From NCBI GenBank assembly GCA_023213315.1, contig JAKCPI010016545.1, positions 62,001 to 126,000 on the forward strand: 64,000 nt of DNA, written 5' to 3'. The notes beneath the pieces were generated by a model. That model saw only the letters and a list, made by a program, of their open reading frames with translations. It did not search any database and had not been told where the DNA came from. Position 1 is the first letter of the stretch. The number at the start of each line of letters is the position of its first letter. This DNA comes from Euborellia annulipes (taxonomy: Eukaryota; Arthropoda; Insecta; Dermaptera; Anisolabididae). Of this stretch, positions 21,801 through 33,800 are shown piece by piece. The position numbers and the translations under genes were made by a program.

Positions 21801-24800
21801 AACATCTGAATGGTAACGATTTTGAAGAAGCAGTATTGAGTGAAATTATTTCCCAAACTCCGCTTCTACAAAAAGCCGTTTATAAAGGAGATCTCTCCGA
21901 TTCTGATGATACACTTGATTATTTAATGGGCCAACCTAATGTTATGCCAAGGTAAAAAAAATGATATTTTTAACACTTTCGGTATTATTTGTCTTAGGTT
22001 TAAAATAGAATTTTAGAAGTATATAATTAATTCATCACAATGTTTACCCTAGAAATTTATATATATATCGGATTGTTTCCGTAAAACGTGCCTAGGGTGA
22101 ACATTGTTTTTTTTTTCTCATTTAATCCATGAACATTTTTGTTGTCTAGTTCAAAAGGGATTTTATGAGATGGAGATAGTTGATGGGCAAATGATCTCCT
22201 TAAAATTGTATCCTCACAGTTCAGTCCTCGTTTTCTTTCTTAATCCCCCCCCCATTAAAGTAGTATTCTAGTCACAAAATAAAATTTATTATTAATATTA
22301 CTAATATAATTATAGTATCAATTTTTTTGGAACCTCTTGAACCACTTTCCGACTTTTTTTTCAAAAGTTTTTTGTATTATCTACAAATTTTTGTATAAAT
22401 ATATTTATTATGAGTTATACTTAATTGAGAATGATATATTTTAAAAATAAAAAATAAACGTTGTATAATTGAAACACTTAACAATTAAGGAACTATTCAA
22501 GTTTCGTGTAAGCAAATTTTTGACCTCCTCTCTCCCTTGGTTAACCTTGCTTCTCTATTTCTTTTTTTTTTTTTTTTATGGGAAAATTATTGTTTGTTCC
22601 TTATTTACGAAACATAAAAGAATGTTAAGCAGGTTCGGGAGGCAAAGCTATTCGCATGTTTTTGCCGATAAGATGGCGTTAGGGGTCTTAAAAAGTTAGC
22701 CAAAAGCCAGATGGCAGGATGGTAGGGCTATATTTAATCTCTTGTATTTGTTTTCGTTGATCTTTTAATAATGAATAGTTTATAAATATTATTATATATT
22801 ATATATCATTTATAACAGCATATAAATATAGGCTTAAAAGTGATCTGATAATGCCGGCTGCCATCTTTTGCAAGATTTTTTAACTATTTGGCCGTTAATT
22901 TTTAAATAATACGAAATTTTTAACCATTTTATTTATTTATTATAGGCTGGATATTAATGATTTTTACATTTTTAGACTTAGAATTTTCATAATAAAACGT
23001 TTTTTACATTTTCTATAAATTTAAGCATTCTATTATGTTAAATGCTCACGAATTTAAATCATTTAAAAAAAAAACGCATAAAAAAATACTTTTAAAATGC
23101 CTCATTAGTTTTGGTCTAAAGTTTCAATGTGCCCTCCTTAAGGAAATATATATTTTTTTTTTAATTTCAAATAACTAATTTTTTTTTTTTACATTTTAAA
23201 TCAAAATCTAATAAATTTAAATATTAATAAATTAATTATTTCTATTTTCTTTCTAGACTTAATGATCGTATCTTAAATCCTGGAAAAGAATGGCGCATGC
23301 TTGAACTTACTGGTTCCACTCAGCTTCAAAATGAACCTAAAACATTTTCTACCTTAAATAGTCGAGATAAAACAACCTCTCTCATAAATTTTTATATGCA
23401 TTATATGGAACCTAAATATGGAAGTGGTCTCTATATGCTCACCCATTGGCTTGTTGTCGATCTTAAACAAGAAAAATCACGAATCATGCTTTTAGATGCT
23501 CTTAATCAAATGGTATATTTTAAAATAATTATTAAATTAACTTTTTGTTTATTTTATTTTTTTTTAATTTTATTTCAGAAATCTTCTGGAAATGTAAGAG
23601 TAGGTGTAATAACAAATATCAATGAAACTCCTGATCCAATTTCTCTCGTTGTTTTGGCAGCCGCAAAGGCTTTAGACCCTGGAAAAAGAACTCAATTTAT
23701 TAAAACCTTTTTAGAGGATTTGCCTGTTATTAGGGCCCTTCTCAATGGCAAAATGAAGCCTACTGACGTTCGTTTAGAGGTAATTAAATATATATTTTAA
23801 TAGAGAATTGATATATCTCAGTTTTACTTATCTTATTGTATTTTTTTAAGGAGATTGACACTGAAAACAAAGTATCTACTCAATTAGAATGGGCCTCTCG
23901 AGTAGCAAAGATACACGAATTATACAGTCGACAAGTAATAAAACTTCTTCCAGGACAAGCTGCAGTAATTAGTAACGGACGTATTATTGGGCCTTTCAAT
24001 GACAATGAAACGTTTACAATCGATGATTTTGCATTACTCGAACGCTATTCTTTAAGTTCCTATGGCGATAAATTAATGGAAGCTTTAAATAAAGAAGAAG
24101 GTTATTATTAAAATTCATATTTTATTTTTATAATAATTTTTTTTTTGTTAAAATTAAAATATTTGTTTAGATAGCATCAATTCAAGCGACGAATTAATGA
24201 AGATAGTTTCCTTATTGGTAACTCGTCCACAATCACGTAATCGATTTGATATTCCATTTGCTGGAGACCAACATAGGTAGGGAAATTAAAGAAAGTCAAA
24301 ACCGTCATAAAAGTACAGTTTTGTTATATTGTAAATTGGTATTCAGAATTTTCAAATAAAAAATATAGACGCTTCTGTCCCCAAATAAGTTTCCGATTTG
24401 GTCATTGAGCCAATGTCGTCAATCATCTAATCGATTCTGGAATACCTTTCCACAACCTAACAGACTCAACAGCTAACTCCCCACAGAACGTCGTTGATGC
24501 TTAGACATCTGCAAATCTAATGGACTCCTGAGACCATGACCATGCGACTGCTGGGCATATACGATTTTAAGTTGTCGTACAGATAAGATACTAAACATAA
24601 TATTCTCGCCTGTTCTTCAATTTCAGACAACTTATCGGAATTATAAATATAAAACGAATGTAGGAATTCAAGAGACTCTCTCAAGACAAATCTTAAAAGA
24701 CCAGACAGCAATAATCGTAATGATCCATGAGCCTACCATCATCTGTCTTTTCTTGTTGGCAGACTATCTTTGATTCTTTTGAATTGATTAAGAATTCTTC

Positions 24801-27800
24801 CTACTATTCTGGAAACCTCTCTGTCGTGCTCTTTCCAACTCATTTTTCTGTCGAACACAACACTCTGAATAAAAATGCCCTGTCTTACCAACAGTGCATT
24901 CCTGAAACTATGAAAGCTGTTTATTAAAGCTTTTGTGGTTTGTATTATTACTATGGGAGTTTTTAATTATAGACCACATTTAGTTATTAATTATTTATTA
25001 AAAATATAAATACTGTACAATGTTTCGACTCCTTTTTCCTCCAGTCGTTTTCAGGTACTGTGCACTTGCTCCGACTCAAGTGTTCTAACCTTTAAGGGAG
25101 CGTACATGTATTACGTAACGCAATTTAAGGGAGGGGGGTCTCGTTAAACGTTACCATGCGTTACAAGGGGGGAGGGAGGGTTGAACAACGCGTCACGTAA
25201 CTGGTTTTTAGCGACTTTCCGATACTTTGCGCAACATAATTGTGACTTTTAGATAAAAATGGCCGAGCGTTACGTAACGTCTAGGAGGGGGGTCCAGAAA
25301 AATGTTACGGCGCGTTACATGTGTATGAGGGGGGGTCAAAAATTGCGTTACGTAATACTTGTACGCTCCCTAACGGACCGTCACGTATACCATGAATTTA
25401 AACACAAAGTTCAGCTACTAACTTCATAGAAATGACTGTAGATTGTGCTGACGTCGTTGTATATAACATGCATATAACGGTCTCTTAGAGGTTAGTTCAC
25501 TTAAGTCGGAGCTAGTACACAGTACTTAAAAACGACTCCAGAAAAAGCAATCGAAACGTTGTACAATATTCATATTTTTAAATAAATAATTAATACAAAA
25601 TGTGGTCTATAATTAAAATCTCATCATAATAAATTATGAAAGCTCATGGTGGTAAGGATCATTTACAAAGAAATAGATAAGAAAAAATCATAAATCGGAC
25701 TCTTATTTCGGGGCAGACATAGTATTTGATTTCTGCTTTATTTTAATAAAATACTTCTCTGCTGAGCGATATATCGTACATAAATGATTAATCTTATTTT
25801 ATTTTTTTTTTTCATTATAGTGTCATCAAAATACCGCCTAAAAATTCGAACCAGCCTTCATTTGACATAACTGCAATAGTTGATCCTGTTTCTCGAGGCG
25901 CTCAAAAACTGGGTCCCATTTTGTCTGTTCTTCACGAAACAATAAATTCCAATATTAGAATATTTCTTAATTGTATCGAGAAACACAGCGATATGCCATT
26001 AAAAAGGTAAATTAAATTAACAAAAATAAAATTTTGTTTCAGAAATTAATTTAAAAATTTTCAGTTTCTACCGTTACGTACTTGAACCAGAAATTCAATT
26101 TTCATCCGACGGATCAGCATCCCCTGGGCCTATTGCAAGATTTACAAATTTACCAACAAGTGTATTGCTTACTCAAAATATGCAAGTACCAGAGAATTGG
26201 CTTGTCGAATCTGTAACTAGTCCTTATGATTTGGATAATATTAAACTTGAAGATGTAGATAGCGTGATACATAGGTAAATATTGTTTTTATAAAATAGAA
26301 ACAGAAATTTAGAAAATAATTTATGAATATTCTTATAATTAATATTATTAATTCTCAACCCGATTTCATTTTAATTCAACTAATAAAAGCTTTTCCTATT
26401 ACATTTTATAAAAGTATTCGTAAATAAAAAATCATGACTTTTATTTATTAAATATTTTCTAAAAATAAAAAATTATTTTCAGCGTATTCGAACTTGAGTA
26501 TCTTCTTCTAGAGGGCCACTGTTTTGAAGTCACAATGGGAAATCCTCCTCGTGGTCTTCAGATCACTCTTGGCACAGGACGAGATCCTGTTCTTGTCGAT
26601 ACTATTGTAATGGCAAATTTAGGCTATTTTCAACTTAAAGCAAATCCCGGCGCTTGGTTACTTAGGTAAGCTTATATAAAATATTTCAAATTCCAACAAT
26701 AGTAATTATTCATCAAGTCGGACAAGTGTACAGTACTTGAAAACGACTGCAGAATAATCAGTCAAAACGTTGTATTTATATTTTTAATAATTAATACAAA
26801 ATGTAGTTTTGTTTTTAATTATACACCACATTTTGTTATTAATTATTTATTAAAAATATAAATACTGTACAACGATTCGATTGCTTATTCTGCAGTGGTT
26901 TTTAAGTACTGTACACTTGCTCCGACTCAAGCGAACTAACCTCTAAGGAACCGTTACGTGTATTTTAAATACTACGACGTCAATGCCATCTAGAATCATT
27001 TCTATGAAGTTGGACACAATCATCAAAGCAAGTGTTTACATAAAAAAACTTGTTCATGCTTTTTATGTAAACACTTGTTTTGATGATTGTGTCTAACTTC
27101 ATAGGAATGACTCTTAATGGCGCTGTCGTCGTTATATTTAAAATAGACCTAACGGTTCTTTAGAGGTTAGTTCACATGAGTTGAAACAGGTGTACAGTAC
27201 TTGAAAAAGAGTGCCGAATAAGCAGGTGAAACGTTGTACAGTATTTATATTTTTAATAAATAATTAATACAAAAATATGGTCTATAATTAAAAACTCCCA
27301 TAATAATAATAATTATTATATTATTTTCCTTTAGATTACGTCAAGGGCGATCAGCAGATATTTATGAGATTGTCAGTCACGAAGGATCAGACACACCTCC
27401 TGAGAGCAATGATATTCATGTTGTGATAAGTTCTTTAAGAAGTAGTGTCATGAAATTACGAGTGACAAAACGACCAGGTAAACAACGGATGAATCTCCTT
27501 TCTGATGATGAACAAGCATCTGGTATTTGGAATTCTATTACAAAGTAAGTCAATTTTTTAAATTAACCAATACTTTGTTAATATATTTCTAATTTTATAT
27601 GAATATTTCTTCAGCACTCTTGGCGGAGGGAGATCTGACGATGAAGCCGAAGATAAAATCAATATATTTTCACTGGCGTCTGGTCATCTTTATGAACGTT
27701 TCTTGAAAATTATGATGCTCTCCGTTCTTAAACATACACAAACACCAGTGAAATTCTGGTTTCTTAAAAATTATCTTTCACCAACTCTTAAGGTAAAAAT

Positions 27801-30800
27801 TATTTCTAAAACTTGGTGTCCAGGTATCAAAGGCCAATTTCATCATTCTTTTACATATCTTTTTATTACGTCTCTAATTAGTTAATGTTCTTCTCTTAAC
27901 AATTTCTCTATTATTATATTTCGCTCGTCTATAATTTTCTTTTAATCTTTCTTCCTCTACTGCTTATCTTTGCCAATTCTAATTGATCTCCATTTCTAGC
28001 TACAGTAAAACCCCTCTTATCCAGGCTCGGATCAACCGGTCCTCGGATTAACCGGCCTATCCCATTAGTATTATAAATTACATATATACGTTATTTTATT
28101 ATTACATATGTTATATATTACTTTTTTTGCATTTTAATTAAACTATGTGTTGCAACATGGTCCAATATGTTCGTTCAGATGGTGAAGATGGAGAGGAGTT
28201 TGTTAACTCGCTTGCTTCCCAGTCTATGGGTCGTTTTGATAACTTACCTACCCCAACATGAAAAATAGCCTCCCTATGGGGAAATAAATGGTGTTTGTCC
28301 TTCAGCTATTTTAATGCTCCCTATGGGGAAATACATGGTGTGTGTCCTTCAGCATTAAAATAGCTGAAGGACAAACACCATGTATTTCCCCATAGGGAGG
28401 CTATTTTAATGTTGGGGTAGGTAAGTTATCAAAACGACCCATTCTTCTCTTGAGATCTCTTAATCAAAAAATCTGGTGTAACAAGCACAGAACACAACTT
28501 TCGATTATGGTAGATAAGAGAAAGTTGTGTGATGTGCTTGTCACACCAGATTTTCTTTGTTTAGAGGTATGTTTAGTTTCCACCGATATATTAAAATTCA
28601 AGATGTAAAATATATAAACATGGGAAAATATTTATATTTTGTTACCATGGCAACCATTTCTCCTTTCCTATGATTTACAAGAGTAAAGTGTGCTTCAAAC
28701 AATTTTGAGAGTAAAATGAGAATATACATTTGAAAGAGCATCTAAAAAATAATTGATTTTTGAATTTTCATCAAAGTTGTTAGAGCGAATTTTGAGAAAA
28801 TCGAAAAAAACTGAAAAAGTACATCAGTAAAGTACTAGTACTCTTTGGCCGATTTTGTTCAAAAGCTTCGTGTCATGTGCCATGGGGGTACCTAACTTAA
28901 ATATATAATTTCAACCTCCTAGCTCTTTTCGCTCTTGAGATATTTTGTTCATAGACAGACAGACCATGTCGCAAAAACCACTTTTTTGGATTCAGGGGAC
29001 ATCAAAACGTGTATATCCAATCAAAATTTTTGACCTGAATTCAATATTTTCTCTATATTTATATATTAACATATATATATATATATATATTTTTTTTAAA
29101 TTTATTGGCCCCGGATGCCCGACAATGGCAAAATCTCCATTTGGCCAAAATATTAACATATATAGAAGTAAGAAAAAGTAAATTGAGCCAGTTAGGAAAC
29201 GAAAACATGTGATTAAAATGAATGAAAATCAATTTTTCATAGAAACCTCGGATTTCACCCTCTGGTTATCCCGGATCACTCTTGAGTTTCTAAAGCCCTT
29301 TCTTCATCATGCGTGTACCAGTTATCTCCTGCTCTATTATTTTCACTCTTTGAATTAGTCTCTTTTTAAAATGTATTTGTTAATTAATTTTTTTTTTTAG
29401 AATTTTGACTTGATTAAATTTTCAAAATTTAAATTTTTGTTTTTCTTAAAATATTTTAAACCTAGTTAATAGTTTATTTATTTATTTTAATACCATTTTG
29501 AGCCTTCCTAGTAAATGTGTACCGACTCACCGTTGATGTCTTCGGAAACGCCTTGGAGAATTGCCTGAAGCAGGCGTCTAGTATTGATTGTAGGCTCGTC
29601 TCGGTTCTGGTTGATTATCTTGTAGTCGGTTGCTGGTTGTCTCATTTTGGTTGATTACCAACTTTCAACTGTTCAAGTTGACTACTGACGTTGATCTCTT
29701 TGGAAAGTGACATGTTGATATTGCCAGTTATCAGCGATCTGCAAATCCCATATTCCTATATTCTTCTTTTATTGATTATCGCACTTTTAGCCACCAATTA
29801 AATTTTGTGTGCCGTTCTCTGCCTTTTTTACCTTAATTACTTCTTAATGCTGCCACCATCAGTACTTCTGTAGGTGTACCGAGACCTGTACTTTATTTTT
29901 TATTGTTAGCGCCATGAATGTCATACTAGGATAGGCTGCTCCGTCTTTGCTTTTTTTATTATAAACTCTTAAAGAGAGGAGATAATAAAATTCTCCCTTT
30001 GGAATTTGTCTCCGAAATTAATTGTGCCATTGAAATCTAATCATGATTATATTATAATTAAGAAAATGAATCGCACATGGGCCATGTTTATATTATTTTA
30101 TCTTGGGCCGTTGGCTATGTTTATTTTATATCCACCGACTTTTGCCTTCTTTGGGATTGTTTATATAATCTTGATCGATTTATGGATCCTGTGATTTGAA
30201 TGAATGACTTCTCTATTGATTAGAATTTCTCTCTTTTATAAGTATCTGAATTTTAAATAAAAATTCCTTATGTATATAGGTATTTGATGGAAATTTTTTT
30301 TTTAAATTTAAATAAATTCATTTTTTTTAACCGATCTTGAATTATTTAAATAAAAAAAATCAAATTAGATAAGATTAGCGAGTCCATGTTGTTCGGGCAT
30401 CACATATATAACATTCTATTGAATTATAGTTTGGAGGGAAAGTGGTGTAGGTTTTCCGTGAAACATTTATAAGTAAAAATTATTTAGAATATGTGAGGTT
30501 TCACTAAGTTGTAAATGAAAGAAATATTGAATTTCTAACTCGATATATTTCGGGCTATTAATCTTCAGGACATGTGACTGAGTGAATAAAAGAGAGTAGA
30601 TGCTACCAGGCTTAGGTAGAGGGGCTTAGATAGGAGTGGGGGGGAGGAGTTGGGGACATTTGTGAGTGTTTGCTTGAGAGTAGGGTTGCCTCTGGAGGGG
30701 GCTGCCTATTCTAGGAAGTCCTTGCTAGAATAGCCTAGAATAGGTAGCCCCCTCCAGAGGCAACCCTAGTCTCAAGCAAACACTCACAAATGTCCCCAAC

Positions 30801-33800
30801 TCCTCCCCCCACTCCTATCTAAGCCCCTCCTACCTAAGCCTGGTAGCATCTACTCTCTTTTATTCACTCAGTCACATGTATGTACTCCTGAAGATGGGTT
30901 AATACCCCGAAATATATCGAGTTAGAAATTCAATATTTCTTCCATTTACAACTTAGTGAAACCTCACATATTCTAAATAATTTTTACCTATTGAATTAAT
31001 TAGAAATAAATAAATTCTTCTTTTTCAGGATTTCTTACCATTTATGGCTAAAGAATATGGATTTGAATATGAATTAGTTCAATACAAATGGCCCAGATGG
31101 TTACATCAACAAACGGAAAAACAACGTATCATATGGGGTTATAAAATTTTATTTTTAGATGTACTTTTTCCTTTGGATGTTAAAAAAATTATATTTGTCG
31201 ATGCCGATCAGGTAGAGTGATTTATAAATTTAATAAAAATTTTACTTGCGTGAATTTCTCTAATTAAAAAGAATTTTTCTTCTAGGTTGTGAGAGCTGAT
31301 ATGAAAGAATTGGTTGATTTAGATTTAGGAGGCGCCCCTTATGGTTATACACCGTTTTGTGAAAGTCGCACTGAGATGGAAGGTTTCCGTTTTTGGAAGC
31401 AAGGTTATTGGCGAAATCATTTACAGGGCCGACGGTATCATATCAGTGCCCTTTATGTAGTTGATTTAAAAAGATTTAGAAGAATTGCAGCTGGCGATCG
31501 GTTAAGAGGCCAATACCAGGCTTTAAGCCAGGATCCTAATTCTTTAGCCAATTTAGATCAGGTATCAATGAAATTATTCTTTTTTTTTTTTTTAATTGTA
31601 TCATTTTCTTATTATTTTGTTTATTTTTTTTAGGACCTTCCAAATAATATGATCCATCAAGTCGGCATCAAATCTTTACCGCAAGAATGGTTGTGGTGTG
31701 AAACATGGTGTGATGATGATAGTAAGAGAAATGCCAAAACTATTGATCTGGTATGTCAAATATTTTAATTAAATAAATAGGAGAGCAGACCATCACACCA
31801 TAAACACTTTTTATTATGAAAATATAGACGGCAGGGAGGACCGTGCCTAGAGCGGCAAAATTTTAGGGGTGTAAAACTTTATTTTATGTAATTTTTAAAA
31901 TACAGTGGAACCTCGCTTAAGCATAATTCGTTCCAGAATCATACTCGTAAAGCGAAACCATCGTTATGCGAAACATTCCCCCCATGATGTGACATGGGCA
32001 CAATTCGAGACTTCCCCTCTCCTCCACACTCGTTATGCGAAACGTCGCTCGTTAAGCAAGTCATTCTTTTGCTCGTTATTAGATGTGCTCGCTAAGCGAG
32101 GTTCTACTGTATTCTCTTTGAATTTGATTAAATTATTTCAAACTAATTGATAGACTTGATTAATCTATGGAAAAAATCGTAACTTCAAAAATTAATAACT
32201 CAAAAAGTTATAGGAATTTCGGGATGAAAATAATTTTCATTCTTAGAAGGTCTTCTTTGAGCATATGAAATTTCATGTCGAAATTCCAACGGGAAGTTGG
32301 TCAAATAATGCGTGACAGACAGACGGACATTAGTGTATTATATATTATATATAGACAATCACTAGTTTAAAGCGAAAAAAAGCGCCACTGGACAGGGAAG
32401 AGGAACCTCTATCCGTCTTCTGATAACCGGTGCTAGTCTACTCTCCTATTTATTAGTTACAATAAACAATTTTTTCGGGCATATGGATTAATAAATATTT
32501 AATTATATAATTTTCCTGTGCTTTCCTTAATCAATTATGCTATATAAATTGCAATTTTTAACAATTTATTTATTTTTTTTTTATTTATAGTGTAATAATC
32601 CTCAAACAAAAGAAGCTAAACTCACAGCAGCAATGAGAATAATCAGCGAATGGAAAGATTACGATAATGAAATTAAAACATTACAAGACAAAACATATTC
32701 ACGGCATACTGAATTTGATGATGATGAATATTTAGAGGATTTAAAAAATACAGGTATTTTTAATTTGGGAATAAATTTACGTTATTTTCGTGATTTATTT
32801 TGTGAATTCATATAACTTTGTCTATGGTAAAACAGCTGAAACCTGAGTTATATCTCGGACTGTGGTAGCAGGGACGACCAGAAATTTTTAAAATATATAT
32901 TATATGAAAATGAAAAGGTATAATTAAAAGAAAAGGATGGGAGCCTTCCCGGGAACAGCAGCCAGGTGTAATAAAAAAACTTTATATTTTGTTGCCGACG
33001 TTTCGAGTGCTAGTCGCACTCATCTTCAGGGCAAGCCAAATTGTCAAACTTTAGTACAGGTTACTGAATTCTAATTTCATGTTTATACATGTTCTTATTA
33101 GTTCTTAAAATCTAACCTAACTTGTCTAACTTCATGAATGAGTGTAGATGGCGCTGACGCTTGTGTCTAACTCCATAGGAATGACTGTAGATGGCGCTGA
33201 TGTCGTTGTATATCAAATAACAACGGTCCCTTAGAGGTTAGTTCGCTTGAGCAAGTGTACAGTACTTTAAAACGACTGCAGAATAAGCAGTTTAAAGGTT
33301 ATAAAGTATTTATATTTTTAATAAATAATTAATACAAAATGTGGTTTATAATTAAAAACTCCCATAATAATAATAATACAAACCACAAAATAAATAATAC
33401 AATATGTATAATAATTAAAAAAAACGTATTCTTCAACTAAAACTTCACGCCTGACACTGAATCTAAATAGCAACTGCTATTTAGAAATTAAAATTCACTT
33501 CCTCACGACCTGTACTAAACTTTGACAATTTTACTTGCCCTGAGGATGAGGGCGACGAGCGTCCAAAACGTCGGCAGCTAAATATAAAGCTGTTTTATTT
33601 CACCTGGCTGCTTTTCCCGGGACGGCTGCCGTCCTTTTCTTCTAATTAAATATCTACAGATTCAACTCAAGAAATTTTATATATATATTTGGAAGACAAA
33701 TTAAAGACTGATTTCAGCCAAAAATTTCACACAGAACATCCGACACTTGTTTTGTTGATTTTAAAACAAAATTAATCACGAAATTATTTTTATTTATACT

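Larger units (their letters stand above)
30420..30990. repeat. Long inverted repeat with variant hammerheads (UGGT intron 17)
   Basis: The arms (about 30430-30725 and 30735-30985) mirror each other, with GGGGCTACCTATTCTAG-type sequence at the tip and TAAATTGAATTTCTAACTCGA toward the ends. The ribozyme-like core precedes GAAATATATCGAG rather than GAAACGTC. Confidence 0.65.
32925..33655. repeat. Hammerhead-bearing inverted repeat with nested family A copy (UGGT intron 21)
   Basis: The left end (AAAGGATGGGAGCCTTCCCGGG and AGCAGCCAGGTG) is mirrored by CACCTGGCTGCTTTTCCCGGG near 33600. The minus motif in the left arm is intact. The plus motif in the right arm has AAAA for GAAA. A family A fragment (33130-33395) lies between the arms. 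Confidence 0.7.

Noticed and set aside
24517..24927. Short open frames on both strands in UGGT intron 12
   Set aside because: No recognisable domain and no splice support, and they overlap each other on opposite strands.
27703..27885. Open frame running past the end of UGGT exon 17
   Set aside because: It is exon 17 reading through its GTAAAA donor into the intron; the joined frame continues at 31029.
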